Under the pieces are notes generated by a model. That model was not told the DNA's origin. It searched no databases and worked only from the letters and a program-made list of their open reading frames with translations. Both the position numbers and the translations under genes were made by a program. Shown here piece by piece: positions 48,714 to 56,150 of a stretch of DNA of 64,000 nt. Origin of the DNA: a bacterium (GTDB lineage: Bacteria; Campylobacterota; Campylobacteria; Campylobacterales; Sulfurimonadaceae). The DNA lies in contig JAHJJX010000027.1 in the NCBI GenBank assembly GCA_018822665.1, positions 372,001-436,000 of the forward strand. Reading direction: 5' to 3'. The first letter of the stretch is position 1. The number at the start of each line of letters is the position of its first letter.

Positions 48714-49950
48714 GGAGTATTTTCCTTCTGATGATGAAGTACATATATGCAGTTGCAAAAATTTCCGTAAGCATAACCGCTATCGCTGAACCCACGGCAA
48801 GAAACATCGGAACCAGACTAAAAGAGAGAATCAAACTGACAAGCGCACTGTAAAAATATATTTTTGAGAGCTCATTTTGCAGATGAAAGTTGATTATGTA
48901 ATTCATAGAAAATATTTTAGCTACGGTGATAACCAGTGGAAATATCGCAAGAAGCTTCAATATTAAAACCGACTCTTCGTAGCCTCCATTGGATAACAAT
49001 AAAATAATTTCTTCTGCATACACAAAAACAAGCAGAGAGAAAAAGCCCATAATTATCGATGAATAGATAAAGATTTTACGTATAAATTTTAGTGCATGCT
49101 CTTTGGAATTTTTCACCAATTTGCTTACATAAGGAAAGATTGCGCCATCCACGGGTCTGTACAATCCCGCTACGGCTTTGACAATTTTATCGGCCAAAGC
49201 GTAATACCCGACAATTTGGTTTGTACCGAAAATTCCTAAAATAAAAAGAGTGGAAACAGTATAAACGGTGGTAAATATCCCCGAGATAAATATATACCAC
49301 CCCTCTCTTAGGTAATACATCAAAGTTTCTGCGCTTTGTATTTTAAACACAATTCCAAAATTCTTTTTCACTAAAATCAAAGACCAAAAACCGGCAATAA
49401 ATGCCCCCAAAGATGTTAAAACAGGCACAAAATAATAATCATTTTTCTCCTGTACAAAAATAAAAATGGCTACGGTAAAAATAATTCTTGACATAATATT
49501 GAGGTAAGTTGTGTATTTCATACTTTCCATCCCTTGAAAAAACCAGACAGGAAAAAGAACCTGCCCGACAACCACGCTGAAAGTAAGAAGATAAATTTCC
49601 CAATCTTGAGAAAATTTTTCAAAAGAAAAAACCAAAAGTAAAAGCAAAAGGAAACTCAACAACATCAGCATTACTTTTATCATCATTACCGAACTGAAAA
49701 TTTCAATAATTTTTTCTTTATCTTCCCTGTGTATGGAGATTTCCCGCGTAGCACTGAGATTGAATCCATAATCTGTAATGATGCCAAAATAGGTAACCGT
49801 GGCAGTAGCAAATGCCAAAAGTCCGAAGTACTCAACACCCAATACCCGAATAAGATACGGCAGCGTAATGAAAGGAAGAATATAGTTGACAATTTGCAAA
49901 CTCGATAATGATAAAAAGTTTGATGTGAGTGTTTTTTGATTGCTATGCAT
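48706..49950 (-). CDS. Wzx-type polysaccharide flippase
   Basis: A 414-residue MOP-superfamily membrane protein with about 12 hydrophobic segments and the N-terminal ILPFITLPYLIRVLGVEYFG and PVWFFQGMESMKYTT signatures of O-antigen translocases. It flips undecaprenyl-linked oligosaccharide to the periplasm. It is the most upstream gene of the polysaccharide run. The integron end lies immediately upstream of it on the minus strand. Confidence 0.92.
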   Translation of the reverse strand: MHSNQKTLTSNFLSLSSLQIVNYILPFITLPYLIRVLGVEYFGLLAFATATVTYFGIITDYGFNLSATREISIHREDKEKIIEIFSSVMMIKVMLMLLSFLLLLLLVFSFEKFSQDWEIYLLTFSVVVGQVLFPVWFFQGMESMKYTTYLNIMSRIIFTVAIFIFVQEKNDYYFVPVLTSLGAFIAGFWSLILVKKNFGIVFKIQSAETLMYYLREGWYIFISGIFTTVYTVSTLFILGIFGTNQIVGYYALADKIVKAVAGLYRPVDGAIFPYVSKLVKNSKEHALKFIRKIFIYSSIIMGFFSLLVFVYAEEIILLLSNGGYEESVLILKLLAIFPLVITVAKIFSMNYIINFHLQNELSKIYFYSALVSLILSFSLVPMFLAVGSAIAVMLTEIFATAYMYFIIRRKILHA

Positions 49951-50021
49951 AAAGCGATTTTAACATAATGAAACTTGAATTTATAAGCATATTCAAGCTT
50001 CCAGATAATATGGTAACTTGG

Positions 50022-50092
50022 ATATAACGGTTGACTTGAGAAATAGTTTTGCCCGCTAGGGTAAACTATGTCTCTCCAATGATTTGTTATCT
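50022..50092 (-). repeat. attC-like site downstream of arsM
   Basis: A 71-bp site. On the minus strand, the R'' box AGATAAC overlaps the arsM stop codon. It is followed by a 5-base spacer and an imperfect inverted repeat: TTGGAGAGACATAG pairs with CTATTTCTCAA, leaving extra bases in the first arm, around a short loop. The R' box GTTATAT closes it. Box spacing and extrahelical bases match integron attC folding. The same length and the shared TTGGAGAGA and TTTCTCAA pieces recur in the site at 51509-51579. Confidence 0.82.
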
Positions 50093-50858
50093 ATTTAACT
50101 GCTTCAATATTTGCTGAAACTATATAGTCTTCAATGTTCTCAGACCACTCTTTTAAAAACTTTTTACTCTCAGTTTTAGGTATGATATTTATGTTTTTAA
50201 AACCAGATTTTTTTAGAAGCAACTCTAAATCATCTATAAAACTGGCACCAGCGATGCAAGCTCCATAGCTATCTAGTGTTATCATATGTGATGGAATCTG
50301 TTTTGTTAATACTATGTCTGATATAGCTAGTCTACCACCGTTTTTTAAAACCCTGAAAGCTTCATCAAAAACTCTTTGTTTGTCTAAAGATAGATTTATA
50401 ACACAGTTTGAAATGATTACATCCACACTATCGTCTGCAACGGGTAGGTTCTCAATCTCTCCCAATCTAAAATCAACATTATCATAGCCGTTTTTATCTT
50501 TATTGCTTCGTGCTTTTGCTATCATCTCTCTTGTCATATCTACTCCGATTACTTTTCCATTTTCTCCAACTTCTCTTGAAGCTAAAAAACAATCAAGTCC
50601 GGCACCGCTTCCTAAGTCTAAAACTACTTCACCTTTTTTTAATAAAGCTATAGCTGTTGGGTTTCCACATCCTAAACCTTTATCCGCCTCTTTAGGTATG
50701 GAGTTAAGTTGCTCCTCTGAGTATCCCAAGTTTAAAGAGATACCATCACTATTGCAACAACCACTAGCAGTGCAACCACAGCTGTCGTCATTTGATGCAA
50801 TTCTCGCATAGTTTTGAGCTATTGCATCTTTTTTTTGTTCTTGTGTAAAAGTATTCAT
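50091..50858 (-). CDS. arsM: Arsenite S-adenosylmethionine methyltransferase
   Basis: A 255-residue class I methyltransferase. The N-terminal Cys-rich CGCTASGCCNSD is followed by the ArsM signature SLNLGYSEEQL and LGCGNPTA, SAM motif VLDLGSGAGLDCF, and the Cys of SNCVINLS and SYGACIAGAS that bind As(III). It should methylate arsenite to volatile or less retained species. It lies in an integron cassette behind a SigZ-like sigma gene, with an 85-base gap. Confidence 0.94.
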   Translation of the reverse strand: MNTFTQEQKKDAIAQNYARIASNDDSCGCTASGCCNSDGISLNLGYSEEQLNSIPKEADKGLGCGNPTAIALLKKGEVVLDLGSGAGLDCFLASREVGENGKVIGVDMTREMIAKARSNKDKNGYDNVDFRLGEIENLPVADDSVDVIISNCVINLSLDKQRVFDEAFRVLKNGGRLAISDIVLTKQIPSHMITLDSYGACIAGASFIDDLELLLKKSGFKNINIIPKTESKKFLKEWSENIEDYIVSANIEAVK

Positions 50859-50943
50859 AACTTTCCTTTAAAAATATTTCGAGATTTGATTCTCTAGTAA
50901 CATAAACGATTTTTTTTTTAAAAGGTTTCATTTTTATCAAAAT

Positions 50944-51489
50944 TTAGCAAAAATTACAGTTTTTATCTTTCACATCATAGTCTATTATATTTCCAAATTT
51001 ATCATACTCGTAATGACAACATTGAAGTAATTTGTCTTTAATCTGTTTCTTGCCTCTAAAAATTATATTTTTTATATTGCTTGAACTAATATTTAGCTTT
51101 TCTGCTATCTCTTTTTGTTTTAGCTCTTTTATCTCAGACAGATACAATGCTTTAGCGTATTTAGGTGTAAGTGAATTGATTATTGGTTCTATACAATTTG
51201 AAATCTCATTTATTGCTGATAATTGCTCTTTTTCTTCAAAAATATGCTCCTCATAAAATTCTATATTATTTTGATTTTTATTATTTTTTCTGTAAAAATC
51301 AATAATAGCATTTCTGGTAATAGTAAATATCCATGATGTTAATTTTTCCGTTGAATCAAGCGTATCCATGTTTTTATATATTTTAATAAATACCTCAGAA
51401 AGAATATCTTTCGCATCTTCTTGATTATGGATTTTTGAGTTTATGAAAGAGAAAAGTCTTGAGTAGTATTGTTTATATATCTGTTCCAT
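50944..51489 (-). CDS. SigZ-like ECF sigma factor with Cys-rich tail
   Basis: A 181-residue sigma-70 family protein. Region 2: YYSRLFSFINSKIHNQEDAKDILSEVFIKIY and the ITRNAIIDFYRK melting helix. Region 4: LTPKYAKALYLSEIKELKQKEIAEKLN helix-turn-helix. The tail carries CCHYEYDKFG and ends CNFC, four cysteines in the last 25 residues, as in SigZ-type sigmas. No anti-sigma gene is adjacent. Placement just before arsM suggests the sigma drives arsM and that the cysteines could sense As(III) directly; both are inference. Confidence 0.88.
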   Translation of the reverse strand: MEQIYKQYYSRLFSFINSKIHNQEDAKDILSEVFIKIYKNMDTLDSTEKLTSWIFTITRNAIIDFYRKNNKNQNNIEFYEEHIFEEKEQLSAINEISNCIEPIINSLTPKYAKALYLSEIKELKQKEIAEKLNISSSNIKNIIFRGKKQIKDKLLQCCHYEYDKFGNIIDYDVKDKNCNFC

Positions 51490-51508
51490 AATGCTTAAAT
51501 CCTCTAGT

Positions 51509-51579
51509 AGATAACTACTGTCTTGAGAAATATGAAGCCGCGCTTTGGCTTCATATTTCTCTCCAAGTTCTTGTTATAT
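51509..51579 (-). repeat. attC-like site downstream of the first cassette gene
   Basis: A 71-bp site. On the minus strand R'' is ATATAAC. A long hairpin follows: TTGGAGAGAAATATGAAGCC pairs with GGCTTCATATTTCTCAA, leaving GAG unpaired, around a 7-base loop. R' is GTTATCT. It lies 7 bases past the stop of the hypothetical gene and just ahead of the sigma gene's ribosome binding site. Confidence 0.85.
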
Positions 51580-52210
51580 CTTTAGGCTATTTAACATCTA
51601 AAAAATAAGAGCTTTCATAAATAACCATGCCAACTGGTGATTTTACATGATATGTGTTATAGCTCATATACCCTTTTTGATTAAAATATGCATAATTTTC
51701 TGTTTCTTTTTCAATACTATATTTCGAATCTTCTTTTAGTTCATTATATAATTTAAGTACATCAGATGATTCTGCTTCTACATATTGTTTTAATGTGACA
51801 AATAATTGTTTTTCTTTTTTGAAATGAACAAAAGTACAGTTTACAACTCTATTATCATTGTAAATTGTAACATCACAAATTTGAGCATTACTATTTTTGA
51901 TTTTTGTATCAGCTCCAGTTGTATTAGTAGTCCAATGAGCAGACCAATTTTTTGTAAAAAAATCACCAAGTTTATTAAAAACAACTTTTTTCATATTTTC
52001 ATTTGATGGTAATTCAAGAACTTCCATTACTCTTGCTACAACTTTTTTTTGTTCATCTGGAATTGAACTTACAGAATCTAGTGCATATATATTATGCACC
52101 AACAACATTAATAACAATAATTTTTTCATTTGATACTCCAAATATGATTTACCTTATTGATTTTCAAAAGGCATATCTAAAACTCAAAAAATATTGAATC
52201 TTAGATATAA
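51515..52210 (-). mobile_element. Integron gene cassette 1 (hypothetical secreted protein)
   Basis: A 696-bp unit between the attI-like core at 52205-52211 and the attC-like site at 51509-51579. Its R'' (ATATAAC) is the exact complement of the R' formed by G plus its 5' TTATAT. It holds one minus-strand gene, oriented away from the integrase as expected. Confidence 0.75.
51587..52129 (-). CDS. Hypothetical secreted protein (integron cassette)
   Basis: A 180-residue protein with a clear signal peptide (MKKLLLLMLLVHNIYALDS). The mature part has no motif I recognise; it is mixed alpha/beta in character with two Cys in ICDVTIYNDNRVVNCTF. The ATG at 52129 has GGAG six bases upstream and replaces a longer start. 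Cassette genes of unknown function are the norm. Lower-GC codon use than neighbours fits foreign origin. Confidence 0.75.
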   Translation of the reverse strand: MKKLLLLMLLVHNIYALDSVSSIPDEQKKVVARVMEVLELPSNENMKKVVFNKLGDFFTKNWSAHWTTNTTGADTKIKNSNAQICDVTIYNDNRVVNCTFVHFKKEKQLFVTLKQYVEAESSDVLKLYNELKEDSKYSIEKETENYAYFNQKGYMSYNTYHVKSPVGMVIYESSYFLDVK

Positions 52211-52462
52211 CTATTTATTCAAACACATTATATAAAGAACAACCTGAAATAATATACATAACTAACAGGTTTTTTGTATGTAAAATAGTTAAAATATATG
52301 GTAGATTGTCATATTTTTAATTAAAAAGAGAAAAAATCCGTAAAATTCTTAAAGTTTGAGTGTTTGTTTAATACTGCATATTCAAATTAAATCACATTAT
52401 GTGAGTTAATTATCAAATATCTTATATAACTTGCAAAATGTTACTTAAGCGAAGGATTGAAA
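52142..52462. other. Intergenic region with attI-like core between integrase and first cassette
   Basis: No gene is seen in these 321 AT-rich bases. At 52205-52211 the minus strand reads GTTATAT, identical to the R' box of the site at 50022-50028 and complementary to the R'' of the first cassette. It lies about 250 bases upstream of the integrase start, the place for attI. Promoters for the divergent cassette array are expected here but none is certain. Confidence 0.6.
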
Positions 52463-53043
52463 ATGGACGTTAAAAAAAAAGCTATTGGATTTAGTTCGGG
52501 ATAAGATTAGGTTTAAACATTACAGTTATTCAACTGAAAAAACTTACGTACATTGGATAAAGCATTATATATTTTTTCATAATAAAAAGCATCCAATAGA
52601 TATGGGTAAATTTGAAATAGAAGCGTATTTGACAAAGTTAGCTACTCAAGATAAAGTCTCACCAACTACACAAAATCAAGCTTTTAGTGCTTTATTATCT
52701 TTATAACAAAAGGATATGTTTTTTTAGTTTAGGGGTGGGTCAAAAAGAATCAAAAAAGTGGATCAGTTTTCAGTCAAAAAATTCAGTTAAAAATGTATTG
52801 CAAACCTGCATAAACAAGATTTAGATAATGGATACGGAAGTGTTTATATACCATATGCATTAGAGAGAAAATATCCATCCTCAAAACTTGAAACCAAATG
52901 CCACTCATCTGCTTCAAGCAGGGATAGATTTACGTTCAATTCAAGAGTTGTTGGGACATAAATCAGTTGAGACAACAATGATCTACACTCATGTCGTGTC
53001 TGAGATGAATAAGGCTAAAGTTATCAGTCCTTTAGATTTTTAA
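52463..53043 (+). pseudogene. intI: Decayed integron-type tyrosine recombinase
   Basis: The ATG follows GAAGGA. After a run of nine A the frame must shift by one base (eight A would be in frame) to read LLDLVRDKIRFKHYSYSTEKTY and on to NQAFSALLSL, the IntI N-terminal SAM-like domain. A stop follows at about 52706. About 100 unrelated bases follow, then [24 protein letters not shown], a deletion removing the catalytic HxxR region, then [20 protein letters not shown] and TTMIYTHV with the final catalytic Tyr. The enzyme cannot be active. Confidence 0.88.
52721..52790. mobile_element. Possible insertion-sequence remnant inside intI
   Basis: Sequence between the two recognisable integrase parts matches neither side. 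It includes a GTGGATCAGTTTTCAGTC stretch (52758-52775) that resembles the terminal repeats of IS21-type elements. No transposase remains. The assignment rests on this short resemblance only. Confidence 0.3.
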
Positions 53044-53115
53044 TATATTAGAAAAACATGTTGGCTATTTTTATGAAGACCCAGATATTTAGTCTCAACG
53101 AATTTCATCTGTCTT

Positions 53116-53439
53116 TTGATAAATGCAAATGGCAATTCCACCTTTTTAGTTCTTTTATTTTATCGAATTGGCTCTGAAAGTTGGATATTTAATCAAAGGT
53201 CTCAATTGTTTAAACTGCTTCAAAAAGATAAGAAGTTAGAAAAAGACACAGAAGCTTTGATTAAAGAATTTACAAAAACGTTTAGAGACACAAAATCTGC
53301 ACTATTGGATTTTTTAAGAAAGTACGCACAGGAAAATTCGGAACTTGATGGGAAGTTTTTTAATACTTTTACTGAAATAGTGGATGTTCTCGCCAAAAGA
53401 TCTATTACTCGTTTCCATGTTGTATTTGGAACTGAATAA
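53116..53439 (+). CDS. Hypothetical protein after the integrase remnant
   Basis: A 107-residue reading frame from a TTG start without a convincing ribosome binding site. The C-terminal two-thirds is helical and charged (KDKKLEKDTEALIKEFTKTFRDTKSALLDFLRKY). No family recognised. It could be the 3' part of a larger decayed gene. A hairpin follows 17 bases after the stop. Confidence 0.4.
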   Translation: MINANGNSTFLVLLFYRIGSESWIFNQRSQLFKLLQKDKKLEKDTEALIKEFTKTFRDTKSALLDFLRKYAQENSELDGKFFNTFTEIVDVLAKRSITRFHVVFGTE

Positions 53440-53456
53440 CAAAACAAAAGCTTCAG

Positions 53457-53474
53457 CCTCGAATGAATTCGAGG
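53457..53474. terminator. Hairpin after the hypothetical gene
   Basis: CCTCGAAT and ATTCGAGG pair as an 8-bp stem with a 2-base centre. It lies between the convergent hypothetical gene and marC. No U tract follows. GAGGTACCAA at its right end recurs next to the doc remnant near 58780. Confidence 0.4.
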
Positions 53475-53565
53475 TACCAAAGAGATTCTAAGCTAAATTT
53501 TCTTGTTTGTTGCCCCATAGTTAAAAATCTACAATTTCTTTTTAAAGAATACCTTTGCATCTTCA

Positions 53566-54201
53566 TTAAACTCCAAGATTTCCTTTGAAAAAATGCAAAA
53601 GACCTTCAAGTATAAAACGCACTGCGATTGCTGCCAAAATAAGACCCATAATCCTTGTTGCTACATTAAGTCCGGTTCTTCCAAGTTTCTTTCCAATAGG
53701 TTTTGAGAGCATAAGAATCGGCCATATACTGAGTGCCGCTATAATCATTGTCAGACCCAACGCCATCTTTTCGTAAACATTCTCCATCGTAGTAGATAAC
53801 AAAATAACTGTACTGATAACACCCGGACCCGAGAGAAGCGGGATAGCAAGAGGTACTACGGAGACATCCTCTTTTTCAACCGCTTCCATTTGTTCACGTT
53901 CATTTGTTTTTACCATTGATGTTTTTGCTTGAAGCATGTTTATTGCCATTAAAAGTAGCAATATTCCTCCGGCAATCCGAAAGGAATCAATATCTATTCC
54001 GAAAAAATTAAGTAAATGCGTACCGCCATAGGCACTGACCAAAAGAATAAAAGCAACGGACAATACCGTCCTTTTAATTGTAACTTTTTTTTGTTCCGGT
54101 GATTCATCTGCTGTGATTGTTAAGAAGACCGGTATGGCACCCAGCGGGTTTAGAATGGATATGATTGTAACAAATATATGAATAAAAACCATGTAATCCA
54201 T
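53566..54201 (-). CDS. MarC-family integral membrane protein
   Basis: A 211-residue protein with six hydrophobic segments and MarC/UPF0056 signatures (ILNPLGAIPVFLTIT, IAGGILLLLMAINML, VPLAIPLLSGPGVISTVI). Once thought to be a multidrug resistance protein, the family has no proven function. Stands alone, convergent with the integron flank. Confidence 0.92.
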   Translation of the reverse strand: MDYMVFIHIFVTIISILNPLGAIPVFLTITADESPEQKKVTIKRTVLSVAFILLVSAYGGTHLLNFFGIDIDSFRIAGGILLLLMAINMLQAKTSMVKTNEREQMEAVEKEDVSVVPLAIPLLSGPGVISTVILLSTTMENVYEKMALGLTMIIAALSIWPILMLSKPIGKKLGRTGLNVATRIMGLILAAIAVRFILEGLLHFFKGNLGV

Positions 54202-54329
54202 AAATGCCTCCTTTTATTTTCAAAAGTTGATTCAAGAGGGTACATAATAGCAGGATAAAAGAAAAACAACTTTAAAGTTTTTATATTTGCACATGCCAAG
54301 ACAAATCTATTTATTGTTATAATCGCTCC

Positions 54330-54959
54330 ATGAAAAAATATATACTCTTTGATAATGACGGTGTTCTTGTTGAGACGGAAAAGTGGTACCATCTTGCGAA
54401 TGTTGAAATTCTTCGGACGATGGGGATTGAAATAAGCGAAGCACGTTACCGTGACATTATGATTAAAGGGCAAAGCGCTTTAAGGCTGGCTACAGAACAA
54501 GGTTACGACAGCCAGACGGTGGAGAGACACAGGGAAAAACGAAACGAACTCTATCAGCATTACATTCGTACACAAGATATAGAGATACAAGGTGCCTCGG
54601 AAATACTCTCAGAACTTAGCAAAAAATACAAAATGGGAATCGTAACCTCTGCAAGAAGAGAAGATTTTGAGCTAATTCATGCGAAACGTTCGCTTACCAA
54701 ACACATGCAGTTTGTTTTATGCAGCGGTGAATACAAACGCTCCAAGCCGCACCCTGACCCCTACCTCGAAGGACTCGCACTTTTTGGGGGAGAAAAACAC
54801 GAAGCAATCATAGTCGAAGATTCGGAACGCGGTCTGCGCGCCGCGGTGAGTGCGGGTATAGAGTGTGCCGTAGTTTATAACCATTTTACAGCTTCACACG
54901 ATTTATCGGCGGCAACATACCGCATCCAGACTCTGCATGAACTCAAGGGGCTGCTGTAA
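54330..54959 (+). CDS. HAD-superfamily phosphatase/phosphoglucomutase-like
   Basis: A 209-residue HAD-IA protein: motif I FDNDGVLVETE, motif II IVTSARR, motif III Lys in YKRSKPHPDPY, motif IV IVEDSERGLRAA. The cap region has the layout of beta-phosphoglucomutase-like enzymes, but substrate cannot be assigned. A variant repeat (GCACATGCC) lies about 35 bases upstream. Confidence 0.9.
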   Translation: MKKYILFDNDGVLVETEKWYHLANVEILRTMGIEISEARYRDIMIKGQSALRLATEQGYDSQTVERHREKRNELYQHYIRTQDIEIQGASEILSELSKKYKMGIVTSARREDFELIHAKRSLTKHMQFVLCSGEYKRSKPHPDPYLEGLALFGGEKHEAIIVEDSERGLRAAVSAGIECAVVYNHFTASHDLSAATYRIQTLHELKGLL

Positions 54960-55036
54960 CACATCCTTTTCCTCTTGTGTGTAAAAAACATAAAAAGAAG
55001 CTGTTCTTCTTTGATTGATAAAAGTATTGAAACGCT

Positions 55037-56137
55037 TTAATGAAAAATACTGCTCGGTATACCGAGTGCCGCACCCACAGCCGCATTGTAAAGCACTCCG
55101 TCATAGGTGTTTAAAGAACTTAGCATCTCAGGTTTTTCAGAACAAATCTGCTCTGCTCCATATTTTGCCAAGTCTTTAATGTAAGGAAGAGTCGCATTTG
55201 TAAGCGCAAAGGTTGAAGTGCGCGGATAGGCTCCGGGCATATTTGCAACACAGTAATGAACGATTCCCTCTTCAATGAAGGTAGGGTTTGAGTGCGTTGT
55301 GGGATGTGAGCTTTCAAAACATCCGCCCTGGTCAATGGAAACATCCACTAAAACACTTCCCTTTTTCATCCATTTGAGCATCTCTTTTGTAATCATTTTT
55401 GGAGCTTTTGCCCCTGGAATCAGTACCGTTGCTATAATAATGTCGGCATGTGGAAGCAAGCTTGCAACCGCTTCACTACTGCTGTATAAAGTCGCAACAT
55501 TCGCAGGCATAATGTCATTGAGGTAATGGAGTCTTTGCGTGTTGATATCTAAAATAATAACATCCGCGCCCAGTCCCGCTGCGACCTCTGCAGCGGCTTT
55601 ACCGGCTACACCGCCGCCAAGCACCACCACTTTGGCGCGAGGAGTTCCCACCACACCTCCAATGAGCAATCCGCTTCCCCCTTGGTAACGGCCAAGATGC
55701 ACAGCGCCCATCAACGATGCCATTTTTCCTGCTACTTCGCTCATAGGTTCAAGAAGCACCAAACGCCCGTGGATTTGTAAAGTTTCATAAGAAAAAGCAC
55801 GTATCCCTTTTGCGAGCAAGAACTCCGCTTGGGTCTTGTCTGCTGCTAAATGCAGATAGGTAAAGAGGGTTTGATTGGTTTTAAAGAGGGCATACTCGGA
55901 GGCGATGGGCTCTTTTACCTTGACTATCATCTCTGCTTTAGTAAAAAGCTCTGCAACATTCTCCAAAAGTTTTGCACCCGCGGATTCATACTCCGCATCA
56001 TCGAAGCCGCTTCCCGCTCCGGCACTGCACTCCACATAAACTTCATGTCCGTTTTTCACAAGCTCACGAACTCCGGCCGGTGTCATAGAAACACGGAATT
56101 CATCTGTTTTAATCTCTTTTGGTACGCCGATAATCAT
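55037..56137 (-). CDS. ald: Alanine dehydrogenase
   Basis: A 366-residue NAD-dependent enzyme interconverting alanine and pyruvate plus ammonia. The N-terminal MIIGVPKEIKTDEFRVSMTP, the YLHLAADK catalytic region, the Rossmann motif VVLGGGVAGKAAAEVA and DQGGCFESSHPTTHS match Ald. The start with AAGGAAA ahead is used; a frame 90 bases longer lacks homology. A GGCATGTGG copy at 55445 is read as LPHAD. Confidence 0.95.
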   Translation of the reverse strand: MIIGVPKEIKTDEFRVSMTPAGVRELVKNGHEVYVECSAGAGSGFDDAEYESAGAKLLENVAELFTKAEMIVKVKEPIASEYALFKTNQTLFTYLHLAADKTQAEFLLAKGIRAFSYETLQIHGRLVLLEPMSEVAGKMASLMGAVHLGRYQGGSGLLIGGVVGTPRAKVVVLGGGVAGKAAAEVAAGLGADVIILDINTQRLHYLNDIMPANVATLYSSSEAVASLLPHADIIIATVLIPGAKAPKMITKEMLKWMKKGSVLVDVSIDQGGCFESSHPTTHSNPTFIEEGIVHYCVANMPGAYPRTSTFALTNATLPYIKDLAKYGAEQICSEKPEMLSSLNTYDGVLYNAAVGAALGIPSSIFH

Positions 56138-56150
56138 TGTATTTCCTTCT

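Larger units (their letters stand above)
50028..51514 (-). mobile_element. Integron gene cassette 2 (SigZ-like sigma factor plus arsM)
   Basis: A 1487-bp unit bounded by cleavage points (G^TT) in the R' boxes of the two attC-like sites. Its own R'' (AGATAAC) is the exact complement of the R' it would form on circularisation (G plus its 5' TTATCT). It carries two minus-strand genes reading towards its attC, as cassettes do. Two-gene cassettes are uncommon. Confidence 0.78.

Noticed and set aside
50022-51579. The two 71-bp sites as plain transcription terminators
   Set aside because: They lack U tracts, share box sequences and length, and their boxes match the ends of the intervening DNA exactly, which terminators would not do.
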